Assembly: GCF_963082655.1 (NCBI RefSeq)
Contig: NC_081553.1
Location: forward strand, 230,503,754 to 230,567,753
Direction: 5' to 3'
DNA from: Stomoxys calcitrans
Lineage: Eukaryota; Arthropoda; Insecta; Diptera; Muscidae
DNA length: 64,000 nt
Position numbers and translations under genes: made by a program. Below, piece by piece: positions 45,368-57,404 of the stretch (the first letter of the stretch is position 1; each line of letters begins with the position of its first letter). Under the pieces are notes generated by a model. The model did not search any database. It saw only the letters and a list, made by a program, of their open reading frames with translations, and was not told the DNA's origin.

Positions 45368-48300
45368 TTAATTCATGAAAAACTTTTCGTAGGGATATGT
45401 GGCAAAAACTTTCGTAATCACTTTACGAACAATAGCAGTAAAACCTCTATCGACGAAGGGCGAAATCTCGGCATAGAGTTCTTTAATGTTTTCGTTTAAA
45501 ATTTTATTCATATTTTCAGACAAGGCTTTGTCATTGTAGAGATTGTTGAAGTTCACAATAACATCTTGTGGTTCCAGGCGAAGATAGAATTTGTCTGGTT
45601 TCATGTAGGTTTCCCCATCCTTTTCATAAGGAACTCCAGTCCATCCGAATGTTAGAGTTGTTTTCACTAAGTTTTTTTGTTTACACAAAAAGGGAAGTTA
45701 GGTACAAAATATTAATTTTTGATTTTGATAGTATATTAGATTGTGACTTACACAATGTAATGTTGCATGTATCACTTCCGGAAATGGGTAAAAGTAAAAC
45801 TTTTCCAGTAAGATTGTAATTACCGGTAGTGGTGAGGCTCTCAGAGTAACTGACAATTTCGTGATTAACTGCAATATCCTTGCCAAATCCCCTAGACACA
45901 AATGAATATGTTAGTAAATATATAAGTGTTGAAACACCGGTTAACGATGAGAACAAATCTTTATGTATGCAACATTAAGGCAATGTCAGTAGTTAGAGAA
46001 ATATTTACATTTTATTAGATTAAAATTTTTGGGGGTATGTGACATATACTTACTTCATTTTGACAAACTTTAAGGTCGATACACCATCCGACTTTCCATT
46101 AAAAACAACCAAATCAACATTGACGGGGCTATCAGACCCGACACTTACTGGAATTTTTTTCACTGGCAATGGGTCGATGGAAGTCAATCCAATACTATCA
46201 TCACCTGAAAGGACATGGTGTGTAAATGTTCGACATTTTATATTGATAAAAAAATATTGATTTTTGCAAACCTATTGATATATTGAATAGAACCTAGTAA
46301 GATTTTCTAACGATAGGACCTAAATTGTGGCACTAGAGCATTAAAGATCATATAATAAGAAAAATATTTTTGGGAGCTATATATATGTATCTAAATCTGG
46401 ACGAACTTTAAAATTTAGCACACGTACTAGGACGTCAAATAAAACATCTCACGCAAAATATGGTAAAGATCTGACTTAAATTTTGGGTTCTACAGCCTTA
46501 ATAGGCCATTTCGGATGAGAAATATATATAAATCTAAACCGATTTTTATGAAATTTTACACACATATTGGAACGTCAAGTAAAACATCTTACGCAAAATT
46601 TTGTAAAGATCGGACAAAAATTCTGGCTTCTATAGCCTTAAAAGCCCATATCGGATGAAAAATATATATGGGAGCTATATCTAAATATAAACCGATTTTT
46701 ATGCAATTTTACACACATATTGGAACGTCAAGTTAAACATCTTACGCTAAATTTTGTAAAGATCGGACAAAAATTTTAGTTTCTGTAGCCTTCAAAGGTC
46801 ATATCGGATAAAAGATATTTGGGAGCTATATCTAAATCTGAATAGATTTTTATGAAATTTTGCACACATATTGGAACGTCATGCAGAATAAAACATCTTA
46901 TGCAGAATTTTTTAAAGATAGTACAAAAATTGTGGCTTCTATCGCTTTCAAACGCTAAATCGGATGGAAGATATATCTGAATCTGAACCGATTTTTATGA
47001 AATTGTAAACATGTATGAAGACGTCGAAAAAAACATAACGTGCAAAATTTTGTACAGATCGGTAAGAATTGTGGTTTCTGTAGCCTTCAAAAAATCTGAA
47101 CTGATTTTTATGAAATTCCGCACACATATTGGGAAATACAAAAAAAAAACATATCGTTCAAAATTTTGTAAAGATCGGACCAAAATTGTGGCTTCTATAA
47201 CCTTAAAAGCCTATATCGGATGGAAGATATATATGGGAGCTATATCTAAATCTGAACCGATTTTTATGAAATTGTACACACGGATCAAGACGTCGAAAAA
47301 AACATATCATGCAAATATTTGTAAAGATTGGACCAAAATTGTGGCTTCTACAGCCTTAATAGGCCATATTGAGTGAAACATATATATATATAGGAGCTAT
47401 ATCTAAATCTTCACCGATTTTTCAAAATCAACAGAGTTCGTCCTTGGACCAAAGAAGTGATTTGTGCAAAATTTTGTGACAATCGGACAACAAATGCGAC
47501 CTGTACATTTATTACAAGGTACAAGGTCCATGATTACAAGAATACTTGGATAGACAGACAGACGGACCGACGGACATAGCATAATCGAATCAGGAAATGA
47601 TTCTAAGCCGATCGGTATACTTGTTAAAGGGTCTAACTCGCCTTTTTAACGTTGCAAACAAATGCACAAAGTTATAATACACTGTACCACAGAGGTGGTG
47701 TAGGGCATAAATACTACAGTAAAGATGCCAGTTTATGAATATACATATTTTCGATACTCACCATTGTGTTTTTGGCTAACATAATACTCGAAAAGTTTAC
47801 CAATACACTCTGCGTCACCATATTTACAGGGCTTGGGATCATCCGCTGAAATTGTAAATTATAATTTGAGTAAATTTGCGTTATTAAAAAAAAAAAGTTC
47901 AAGATAGGACATCGTACTTGGACCTGACTAAAGACATACAGTTTTTATATACCCTTCATCGACTAAGAAGGTTCGGTAGTGTACTGGGCTTATGAATTTC
48001 CTGAAGTAAAGGCTAGTTGACTATGAAGTAATTTAACCTGTGTTTATGCGAAAGTTCTATTATTTGGGATAAAATGTTCATAACTCTATATGGAAAATGC
48101 CTGTGATATTCGCTGGAATTTTGTATGCTATATACAGTTCTGTGTCATATGCGCTTATTATGGACTGATGAAATTTTGAGCTGATAGATACATTTACAGT
48201 ATGTTTAAGAGAGTATAATCAGGCCTTAATACTTGAAGTTACATCCCAGAAACAAATGTTCATAAAATTGGAAATACTAATTGGAAGTGTCAGTATTTTT

Positions 48301-49515
48301 GAAATAATAAACTGATAAAACTGATAAAAATCCTTGAATTTTAATATTTTTTTTTTTCTTTTAAAAACTTTAATAAAATTGCCTATAGCCCTAAAGTGTA
48401 TTACAATATTCAAAATCGGTTATTGCTAATTCTTCCGGCCCGGGTATGCCGGATAATTGAGGTCCGGCTGTAGTTGGTTGCATTATGGAGAATTATATAG
48501 AATTGGGAATATTTCCATGAAAATGGTGATCGCAAGTTCGGTCTAAAAAACTTTAAGGTTTTTAGTTATTTCTACATCATTTCCAACATATTTTGCGTTT
48601 GACAATCCTAACTTTGCAATATTATATTTTATTTATTTAGTTGTTTATTAAATAAGTAAATAAATAAATAAATAAAATATAATATTGCGAAGTTTGGGTA
48701 GTCAAACGCAAAAGATGTCGGAAATGATGTAGAAATAACTAAAAACCTTAAAGTTATTTAGACCGAACTTGCGATCACCATTTTCATGGAAATATTCCCA
48801 ATTCTATATAATTCTTCTTATGAAGGTCTTATCATATTGACCAAAGTTTTGATCGATCTTTCAGCATAACTTTTTTTGAGTCCAGAAAATAATATGACTG
48901 AATATTGAATTTCTTTCTTAAATTTTACTAGCAGTCTGAACACATTTTTACATGTTAATTAATAAAAAGGGGTTTTAAAGACACCTCTAGCAGCTACCGA
49001 TAAAATAAATTAGGTTTGCACAATTTTTTGGATTTTTCACTTGAAAAGTTAAATGAAGAGGTTCTGTTTTAAGAATAGTTCTGATAAATTCAACATAAAT
49101 ATGTTTATTTAAACATTTTTTAGCAAAGTTTTTATACCGAAATAGTTCCGCTATTCTTTGAAAGTCCTTGACACAGTATTACACATCTTCATTTTCATTT
49201 CATAAATAATATATTATTGTATGGAATTGGAGAAAGTAAGTTCTAGCCCAAAGGCTGCGTCACTTTACACCTTTTTCGCCAAATGACACCTAATGTCTTT
49301 GTTTCTTTTCTTTTAAAACTTCAGATATAAACATAGTTTTTATTATTATTCATGGCAATTTGTTCTTCCTTTCTTTTTCTCAATTAGCACTATTAGATCA
49401 ACGAGTCCAGGCAGTTAAATTTTCATTTATTTTTCATTTTCACATTTGACTTACGAAAGGCCCCTAGCGCAGCGCTTATAATGCTGAAAAGTATAACAAT
49501 CACTTTAGCTGTCAT
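45368..49515 (-). CDS. takeout/JHBP-family protein, gene 5 (5 exons)
   Basis: Exons in coding order are 49455-49515, 47762-47845, 46054-46204, 45752-45891 and 45368-45666, 735 nt, giving 244 residues. Exon sizes are identical to genes 4 and 6. The signal peptide starts MTAKVIVILFSIISAALG. Cys27 and Cys34 (PCKYGDAEC) and the exon-4 Cys in DTCNIT are kept. The last exon has LYNDKALSEN and ends YPYEKFFMN, nearly the same as gene 4. Acceptors end TAG or CAG and donors are GTAAGT or GTGAGT. Intron 2 (46205-47761) carries a tandem repeat array, and intron 1 (47846-49454) a large palindrome. The high identity to genes 4, 6 and 7 suggests recent duplication. Confidence 0.93.
46370..47690 (+). repeat. 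~150-160-bp tandem repeat array in a gene 5 intron
   Basis: About seven monomers share GGGAGCTATATCTAAATCTG, ACCGATTTTTATGAAATT, CACACATATTGGAACGTCAA and GTAAAGATCGGACAAAAATT. The array ends with AGACAGACGGACCGACGGAC and GGTATACTTGTTAAAGGGTC. It is related in style, but not in sequence, to the DINE-1-like families. It is non-coding. Confidence 0.78.
48489..48815. repeat. Large palindrome, ~150-bp arms
   Basis: The arms at about 48489-48640 and 48665-48815 are near-perfect reverse complements. They share GAATTATATAGAATTGGGAA, ATGGTGATCGCAAGTTCGGT and TAGTTATTTCTACATCATTT, with only a handful of mismatches. The centre is (TTTA/TAAA)-rich. It lies in intron 1 of takeout-like gene 5. It is a foldback MITE or a local inverted duplication; no target duplication is apparent. 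Confidence 0.88.
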
Positions 49516-49603
49516 ACTGTTCTAGGTTCTTAATTCTGTAGTTGATTATGAACTATTTGCAATGCTGTAATGAACTGTGGCCTCAACATTCACAGTGATC
49601 TGC

Positions 49604-49610
49604 ATTTATA
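49604..49610 (-). promoter_or_regulatory. TATA-like box of takeout-like gene 5
   Basis: The minus strand reads TATAAAT, about 89 bp upstream of the ATG at 49515, in a block (ACTGTGGCCTCAACATTCAC, CATTTATAGATTTC) conserved with gene 4. Confidence 0.6.
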
Positions 49611-49739
49611 GATTTCTCCACATTGCAGTTACAATGTAAAATACGTAAGAAATCAAAGGTAATTATTCCTCATGTTTGAATTTATTGTATATTAGAGGGT
49701 TATTAAACAGCTACTTGATGTTTGCACATTGAATATGTA

Positions 49740-49870
49740 AAGCCATTGATGATGTCACATTCCAGGGGAACTTGAATCTGAGGAAATGCCACTATTTCGC
49801 GGCTGAACCAACTTAGGGGTGTGGCATGGAAAACAATTAAGGATTTTGTAAGTAGCACGGAAGATTTTCT
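49740..49870 (+). mobile_element. LINE 3' coding end fragment
   Basis: Contains ACCAACTTAGGGGTGTGGCA and AATTAAGGATTTTGTAAGTA (QLRGVAWKTIKDFVSS), the C-terminus shared with the LINE copies at 55310-56570 and 61060-62050. Confidence 0.65.
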
Positions 49871-50751
49871 TTTTATACCCACCATCAAACTAATCTAGTC
49901 ATTCCGTTTGTAACATCTCGAAATATTTATTCCCATCAAGTATAGATACGTACAACCGGCTGCCATGGGATTAATTGATTGATGGGCCATATAGGTTCTG
50001 ATTAGGAAATAGCTCGCATATAAACCGATCTCCTGATTTGACTTCTTGAGCCCCTGTAAACCGAAATTTTTGCCCAATTTGGCTAAAATTTTATACATAA
50101 TGTTCTGTTATAACTTTCAAGAACTGTGACAAATACGGTCCAAATCGGTATATAAGCTGATATAGTTCCCATATAAACCGTTTTTCCGATTTTACTTCTT
50201 GAGCCCCTGGTAGCCGACATTTGTGGCTAAAATTTTGCAGATAGCGTTCTGTTATGAATTTCAACAACTGTGCCAAGTACGGTTCAAATCGGTATATAAC
50301 TTGATATAGCTCCCATATAAACCGATCTCCCGGTTTGACTTCTTGAGCCCTTACAAGCTGCAATTTTTGTCCGATTTGGCTGAAATTTTGGATGTGGTAT
50401 TCTGTTACGACTTTCAATAACTGTACCAAGTAAAATTCAAATTAGTCTATAACCTAGTATAGCTCCCATATAAACCGATCTCCCTATTTGACTTCTTGTG
50501 CCCTTACAAGCCGAAATTTTTGTCTCTTCTCTTCTAAAATGATATAGCCAACGATTCCGTTCTAAAACGCTGTCACAAGATTCTTCAGCTTCACGTATTC
50601 TTTTTTCGATATCGGTTTATATTTGCATAATATAGCCATAATAGGCTGTGTTAGACTTAATATTATTATATTAAACCAATGCATAAATGACGCATTTGGT
50701 GGTGGGTATCCAATGTTCGGTCCGGCCGAGCTTAATGCATTTTTACTTGTT
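49871..50751 (-). mobile_element. DINE-1/Helentron-like element, both ends
   Basis: Starts TTTTATACCCACCATCAAAC. Four or more monomers follow (TCCCATATAAACCGATCTCC with TTGACTTCTTGAGCCC). It ends GGTGGTGGGTATCC and a near-palindrome GTTCGGTCCGGCCGAGC (50715-50731), then TTTTTACTTGTT. Confidence 0.68.
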
Positions 50752-50935
50752 ACTTCATATTTAATTAGAGCTTAATCTTTTCATTCTAAAGCAGTTAACA
50801 CTAACCTCAATGGTTTGAGTTGCTGCGCAGTCTGTTTGTATGATTAGTTTGTATTTGCGGTAGTTGCAAAATCATTCAGGTGAATATTAAAGCATTTGCT
50901 TATAAAGTCAAGCGTTTGGATTTTATACCCTGTAT
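50752..50935 (-). other. Conserved non-coding block upstream of gene 5
   Basis: Shares GAGCTTAATCTTTTCATTCT, AAGCAGTTAACACTAACCTC and TTTGAGTTGCTGC with the blocks at 39535-39735 and 57650-57835. The DINE-1-like element at 49871-50751 and a LINE end separate it from the gene 5 promoter. Confidence 0.5.
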
Positions 50936-51218
50936 TTTAATTTGCACCCGATATCAAATCTAGCATCGTGACACAGCAATATGTAATATAACGTAAGCTA
51001 AATATTACGAGAGACATTAGACTGTTACACCTAGCCTGTTTAAAATTCTTTATTTTTAAAACCAATAAGGAGAATTTAAAAATGTTGAACACCTAAGAGG
51101 CTCAAGAAAACTCAATTGTCTCAATTAATTAGAAAGCAAAACTATATTTTTTTTATTTATTTTTGTTCTAATTTCTATTTACAAGTTTTGTATCAATTTC
51201 TAATTATTGATATTTTTT
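50936..51218. other. 3' flank of takeout-like gene 6
   Basis: AT-rich and non-coding. Minus-strand AATAAA matches near 51150-51165 are candidate polyadenylation signals. Confidence 0.35.
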
Positions 51219-54200
51219 TTAATTAATGAAAAACTTTTCATAGGGATATGTTGCAAAAATTTTTGTAATCACTTTACGAACAATGGAAGCAAAGCCTTTG
51301 TCGACAAAATTCGCAATCTCGGGGTAGATTTCTTTTATGTTTTCGTTTAAGATTTTGTTCATATTATCGGACAAAGCTTTGTCGTTGTAGAGGTTGTTGA
51401 AATTCACTATAACACCTTGTGGTTCCAGATGAAGATAAAATTTGTCGGGTTTCATGTAGGTTTCACCATCCTTTTCATAAGGGACTCCTGTCCATCCGAG
51501 TGTTGCTGTTGGTTTTACTATTATTTTTTGTTAACATAAAATATAAAACAAAAATAATTCACATCAAATTTTAAAAGTATTTAGCATAACGGATTTTTAA
51601 GCAAAATAATACAAAACAATAAATTTTTTACTTTTAAAGTGTTAACAAAAATATTCGTGAGGAATGTTAGTGGTTGTTGAATATTAAAGAGTTAACAAAA
51701 ATATTCTTTCAGAATGTTATTGATATAATGTATAAAAATTCAAATTCTATTCATAACTTACGCAATGTAATGTTGCACATGTCATGCCCGGAAACGGGTA
51801 GAAGTAGAACTTTTCCGGTAACATTATAATGGCCTGTGGTGACGAGGCTTTCGGATTGACAAACAATTTCATGATTTACTGCAATATCCTTGCCAAATCC
51901 CCTAGAAAGTAATATTGCAAATAAAAATGTGTAGTAAAAACAGTTGATGATAAGAAAATTATCCAAATTAATCTTTACATACGACTTTTTTATGGTTTTC
52001 AGATACGCAGACATTTTTCGTATGTGCAGAAAATACTTACTTCATTTTAACAAACTTTAAGGTCTTTACTCCTTCAGCTTTTCCATCGTACACTACCAAA
52101 TCAACATTGACGGGACTATCAGAGCCGACACTTACTGGTATCTTTTTTATTGGCAAAGGGTCAATGGATGTCAAACCGATACTGTCATCACCTAAAAGAA
52201 AATAGTGTATACATATATCAGCGTGTTTTGTTAATTAAAGATAGGCATTTGTACTGAATCAAGACTGGTGCATATCGGATGTTGTGGAAGTTCGTGAATA
52301 GTGTGGTCTGACATTTAGTTAAAAAGGTCATTCACTTTGATGAAGTTAACAAGTTAAGGTTGGAGGTTTTAACCTCTTCGCATAGCTCCATTGTATTCGA
52401 CTTAGAACACACAGAGACCAAAGGTCTCTGTTAGCTGACGGCGACATTAGCTAGAACGGAATTCTCTCTTACCGTTTTCGTTCTGACAGGTCACTGTCTG
52501 ATGCAACTAAAGTTTGCAAGTAGAGATTTTCGCACAAGCTTTGTACAGTTTCGAACATAAGTCTTCAGGACACACGATTACCAAAAATTTTACGTTCCGT
52601 TTTCGTGTCAGCTGATAAAATTTGAAGTTCGAAGAAATTTCAAAACTGAAAGTTTATGTTTGGAAAACTGCTATTCTCCTATTCTATGAATTCCCTATTA
52701 TAATTTAGATTGAATGGGTAGCCCACTATGAAAAGCTGGCCAGTCAGACTTGTTGTGAAAAGTAAATGAAAAAGTGAGAAATATGTGCTAACAAGAAATT
52801 ACTAGAAGAGAGTAGGGGGTAAGCACCAATACAGCGTTGTCGTATCCGCTAATCCATGATTCCGCGTACTCCGCCACGGACTTCGATCTAGCTGTAGCAG
52901 AACCCACGGCCGCTTTATACACATACTGATGTCGACACGGCACGTGTTGATTATTAGCACTACATCAGTTGAAACTCTGAGCTCCAATTTATTTCGTGTT
53001 CATGTCATTACGAGAAGCTCAGCTGAGAGCTACCGAGCATGTTCATGCGGATAATGGAATGCTTCGAATACGGAGTAACTGCAATTGCAGTCGCAATCGG
53101 ACAATCAGCGGTATCGAGTGGAGAGTATCAGTGAGAGGCAGGACGGCAACGGCTCTTGCTTAAATACTAAGTGCCTGTGATTCTCGATATGAGAAGGCGA
53201 TCTTTTGTCGTCTTTCAATAACCAATGGCCGCAGCGTTCACTCGAGCTTGCTCACTTTTGGAGCTTGACGAGGACAGACAGCAACAACAACTGATTTCGA
53301 AAACTGTAAATCCCTTCCCAGGGATTTACATAGCATAGCCCCAATCCAGTCCCTGTCTTCTAAAACACTTCTCAGTCTGCCCACCGCATCCATAGTGCCC
53401 AGAAGGGAACCTTGGCCGTATTTTGTCTTCCAGTGCGACTCAGAGCGGTGACTGTCGACCCATATCCTCGTTCTTAAATGTCCTCTCAATATTCACGAAG
53501 CACGCCATCGCGTACTCACTCAGTTGGAGAAACGACTCAACATCCCTACATCACTGCATGTAGGGACGTCTTATCCGATCTGCACTTGAGTTATGCCTGA
53601 AGTTCTCCGACGTCAGACTCTCCCCTCCCCTTTCAGTCTTTTTTGTTAAAAAAAATTGTTTTGTTAGAAACGTCAAATGCTACGTTTTGTAATAAGCATA
53701 ATTGTCTCTTCACATTAACGATACATTTGTTTTATATTTATACTACATTTACGAGAGCATAACCAGGCCTTAAGTGTTTGATACTGAACATCGCAAACTT
53801 TTTGTAAGGTTATACTATGTCTACATTGCGTGGTTTTGCTTATGTCGTTTTGAAAAAAATATCTCAACTATTCAGACTAGTTGAGATGTTTTGGAAATTG
53901 CATTTTTTCACACTTCAACATAAATGTTATGATGCACTATTGTTAAGATAAATTTGTTCTTGCTTTATCTGTAAAATTTTGTTTATTCTATAAATTTTTT
54001 TTTTGGAAAAAATTCGATTTTTAATTTTTGACATTATCCAGGGCTGTGTTTATTTAGAACAATTTTGGCATTTATTTAGACTCACATGCTTTGAATGACT
54101 CGTTTTTGTGCCAAACGAGTCATTTTGACCTTATAAATTGTAAACGAATAACGAGTCGTTTTCAGAGCATTATAAAGGGAAAACGAGTCATTTGCTCAAA

Positions 54201-54868
54201 ACAGCTTTGCTCTGAACATAGCATTAGACAATTATTAGTAATTATCAATACCTAATAAATAGTGCATAGAAGTTAAATTTGTCCGATAGATCGCAATGGA
54301 TGTCCCGATAAATAGTATTTCCAATTATGATAATGCTTTGTTAGATTTGTAAAGTATACCGAGAGAGAGAGTTAAATATTAAAATACGGAATTTTCAATA
54401 CTCACCATTATGTTTTTCGCTAACAAAATACTCGAAAAGTTTACCAAAACAATCTGCGTCACCATATTTACAGGGTTTGGGATCATCCGCTGAAATAGAG
54501 GTAATGCTTTCAGTTAATTTAACTTATTTTTGTTCACCAAACTTTCTGAGCACATATCTCAAGAACAAGATTAATTAAAAGCGCATTACCGGCCCGAATC
54601 TCACATCGCATAGTCACATCCAATAATAGTTGTATTTACTAGGAATTCAGGCAATTTGTTATATGATAATAAATTCGCACTTGAAAATAATTTTGTATTC
54701 TCCTTGAATAAGTTTCGATCTTTTCTAGGACTTTCTTTTCCTTTCTTTTCCAATTGGAATAACCAAGTCCTGCAGTTAATTTTTTTTTCTTCAATCGTTT
54801 GACTTACGAAAGGCTCCAAGCACAGCGCCTATTATGACGTGGAGTATAACAATCACTTTTATTGTCAT
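51219..54868 (-). CDS. takeout/JHBP-family protein, gene 6 (5 exons)
   Basis: Exons in coding order are 54808-54868, 54406-54489, 52041-52191, 51762-51901 and 51219-51517, 735 nt, giving 244 residues. The leader starts MTIKVIVILHVIIGAVLGAF; its hydrophobic core includes a His and is slightly less typical than in genes 4 and 5. Cys27 and Cys34 (PCKYGDADC) and the exon-4 Cys (DMCNIT) are kept. The last exon carries LYNDKALSDN and ends YPYEKFFIN. Intron sizes are 318, 2214, 139 and 244 bp; the large one holds LINE-like debris. Close relative of genes 4, 5 and 7. The reading frame is intact throughout. Confidence 0.92.
52430..52560 (+). mobile_element. LINE C-terminal fragment, tiny
   Basis: Plus-strand text resembles the tail of the 26310-27045 LINE family (CTAGAACGGAATTCTC, TGACAGGTCACTGTCTGAT). 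It is too eroded for a clear frame. Confidence 0.4.
52800..53640 (-). mobile_element. Possible LINE RT fragment, higher GC
   Basis: This block is visibly more GC-rich than its surroundings. A minus-strand frame near 53530-53460 reads SEYAMACFVNIERTFKNED, resembling the first palm motif of R1/LOA-type reverse transcriptases (FxDIExAFxN). The rest is not recognised. It lies in an intron of takeout-like gene 6. Confidence 0.4.
53641..54360. other. Intronic AT-rich DNA of takeout-like gene 6
   Basis: No gene or known repeat recognised. It includes short inverted motifs around AACGAGTCATTT (54110-54195) repeated three times. Confidence 0.35.
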
Positions 54869-54949
54869 CCTATTCTGAAATCTGTATTTATGTACGAACT
54901 ATTGACAAAGCTGTAATGAACTGTTGTCTAAAGGTTCACAGTGACCACG

Positions 54950-54956
54950 ATTTATA
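54950..54956 (-). promoter_or_regulatory. TATA-like box of takeout-like gene 6
   Basis: The minus strand reads TATAAAT, about 82 bp upstream of the ATG at 54868. The flanks (GCTGTAATGAACTGT, TTCACAGTGACC) match the gene 5 promoter. Confidence 0.58.
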
Positions 54957-55309
54957 GTTTTCTCCACATATTTTTGCAGTGACAATGTAACATTTACTAC
55001 ATTTAAGAAGTCAACGGAAATTATTGACCTTTTTAACGCGTGAATTCATTTATTTAGAGGGTTATTAAATAAGTACTGTATAATTGCACTGCTCAAATTT
55101 ATTGATCGATTATGGTTGTAAAAAAATATTGGATTTTATTTGAGGTAAAATAATGAAAGATTTTCAAATCAATGTTTAAAATGCATTGTACCTTATTTTA
55201 GTTGAAACAAATAAATGAAAATTTTTTTTTAATATAAATGAATATATACCCCCGAAAGCTGGGGGGTTTATTAACTTTGTCATTCTGTTAGCAACTCGTC
55301 GAAATATCC

Positions 55310-56570
55310 ATATCCGACCCTGCAAGGTTAGGTTGAAAGAAGGTGCACATATTAATCCGCCCATGCCACTATGGAGATACACCAAAGCCATTAATCGGCT
55401 TGTTGTGCGCTCTAAATACTAAAAGAACTAAAGAAGTTACCTCAAAAAAGAAAATCTAAGTTAAGAATTCCGCGTTACTTACAAAATCCTTAATTGTTTT
55501 CCATGCCACGCCCCTAAGTTGGTTTATGTCTTGCCGGTATCCGATAGATGCGAAAACCGGGCAATGATATAGAAAATGCACCAACGTCTCATCACCTTTC
55601 CCGCATGCTATCACTTGCCGGACCGATTTTACATAAGTGAGCTCGTAGTTCTATGTGACCTGTAAGTTACCAAACGCTTTACTGACCTCCTGCTTGCTTC
55701 CTCTCAAAATCCGGACTTCCCATAGGATTTTCGTCGTCCTACTGACCATTTCGCTTTTCCAAAGGGTTACTTGCGCATTTGTTGCTCACGCCCTTAACTC
55801 GGACTGCGTCGACTCGGATGGCTTCGGGTAAACCAAGTTTTTTACGGCCTTCTCTGCCAAATCGTTTACTTTCTCATTTCTAGTTACTCCGCTATGGCTC
55901 GGCACCCAAACGATGCGGATCATGCCATCCTCAGAGAAGTCGTTAATCTCCTTCTTATAATCCAAGACTGTTCGTGATCTTACCATCCTGGTAGTTATTG
56001 CCCGTTTACTGTCCTTAAAGATGTTCATACTCGACTTCCTCACGTTAACATCACACCAACTCACGCATTCCGTGATTAACCGGATATCCGCCTGCAGGAC
56101 CATATTATGGTCAGGCAGTCTAAAACAGATCTCAGTCCCTGGGTAGACCCCCAGGCCCACCCTGTTCTCAAGCTTTGATCCATCCGTGTAACATGATCTT
56201 CCAGATGGCAAAACTAGGTATACGTTAATCGAAGGCTGTGCCCCTAGCAGCAGGTCCTCGCACTCGCACTCGACGTCAAGTGTCTTCTCAGGTATCCGAT
56301 CGGAAACCACTTCCTTTCCTTCCATGTTTTCTATCCGGTTAGCAGTTCAAATCCCTCCTCAGTCAGCATCCATAATAGGTCCTTTTTGGCGTTCACCCAT
56401 AGGAGTGGTGATAAAATGCCCCCCTGTTGTGTGCCTTATGTCACTTTCTCCCTTATATTTATGTCATGGGGCACACAATTTATCCACCTGTTCCTCAGCA
56501 GGTAGAGAGAGTGAGTATTTAATAAGTGATGGGTGGATGGTGAACTCGGAGAGGTAGGTACGTACAAAAA
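55310..56570 (-). mobile_element. LINE with RT end, RNase H and 3' UTR, internally deleted
   Basis: From high to low coordinates: an RT segment GTQQGGILSPLLWVNAKKDL (near 56430-56370), then a deletion, then a good RNase H domain at 56325-55786. The latter has YTDGSK (catalytic Asp), ADIRLITECVSW (Glu), NIFKDSKRAI (Asp) and VPSHSGVTRNEKVNDLA (His, Asp). A C-terminal QLRGVAWKTIKDFVSN lies near 55510. The 3' UTR near 55420-55320 is shared with 61060-62050. Clade I/LOA/R1-like, inactive. Confidence 0.8.
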
Positions 56571-56585
56571 TCATTAAAGCAACAT

Positions 56586-56760
56586 GGAAGGCTTTTAATA
56601 TAATTATGTGTCATAACATCGAAATAATCCAAATAGTCTGAAAGAGTTTGAATTACCAACTTAGATCGGCTTATAATTGGTAAACATTTGAGTTAGAATT
56701 ATATTACAATACTAAATTGAACTTGGCATCATTTTCAATATGCACAATCTATTTTAAAAT
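56586..56760 (+). repeat. Dispersed repeat, copy 2
   Basis: Matches 22003-22195 in order and spacing (GGAAGGCTTTTAATATAATT, CATAACATCGAAATAA, AATTGAACTTGGCATCATTT). Confidence 0.65.
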
Positions 56761-56764
56761 TAAC

Positions 56765-57365
56765 GAGTAAAAGGCGTTATTTTTGGATACCCACCACTTT
56801 GGGTGTATATGTAAACCACATTTCGTCATAATCCGGTGAAAAATGCTTAATTAATCCCCCTATAGCAGCATTATCGAAATATGGTCCGATTTCGGACCAA
56901 ATTCGACACGGATATTGAGTGGTCTAATAAGTACAAGTCATTATTTAATTTTGTAGAACATATCCAAACATAGACCGATCTGAACCATATACGACACAGA
57001 TGTCGAAAAGCCTAACATAAGTCACTGTGTCAAATTTGAGTGAAATCGGATTATAAATGTGCAGCTATATCCAAATCTGAAACGATCTGGGCCAAATTGA
57101 AGAAGGATGTCGAAAGCCCTAACAGAACTCACTGTCCCAAATTTCGGTGCAATTGGACAATAAATGCGTCTTTTATGGGCCCAAAACCTTAAATCGAGAG
57201 ATCGGTCTATATGGCAGCTATATCGAAATCTAGATCGATCTAAGTCAAATTGAAAAATAATGTTGAAGGTCCTAACACAACAGTGAGTTGTCCCATATTT
57301 TGGCAAAATCGGACAATAAATGCTACTTTTATGGGCCAAAAAAAAAGCATGTGGATACATATTGG
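56765..57365 (+). repeat. DINE-1/Helentron-like variant B
   Basis: The start resembles the eroded hairpin end (AACGAGTAAAAGGCGTTATT, ATACCCACCACTTTGGG). It has about three monomers (AGATCGGTCTATATGGCAGC). The far end is cut. Confidence 0.6.
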
Positions 57366-57404
57366 CAAGACGTTAAATTAATTTATAAGTTTTATGATAT
57401 TTTA

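Noticed and set aside
55786..56325. 179-codon frame as a host gene
   Set aside because: It is the RNase H domain of a LINE, with RT and 3' UTR remnants on either side.
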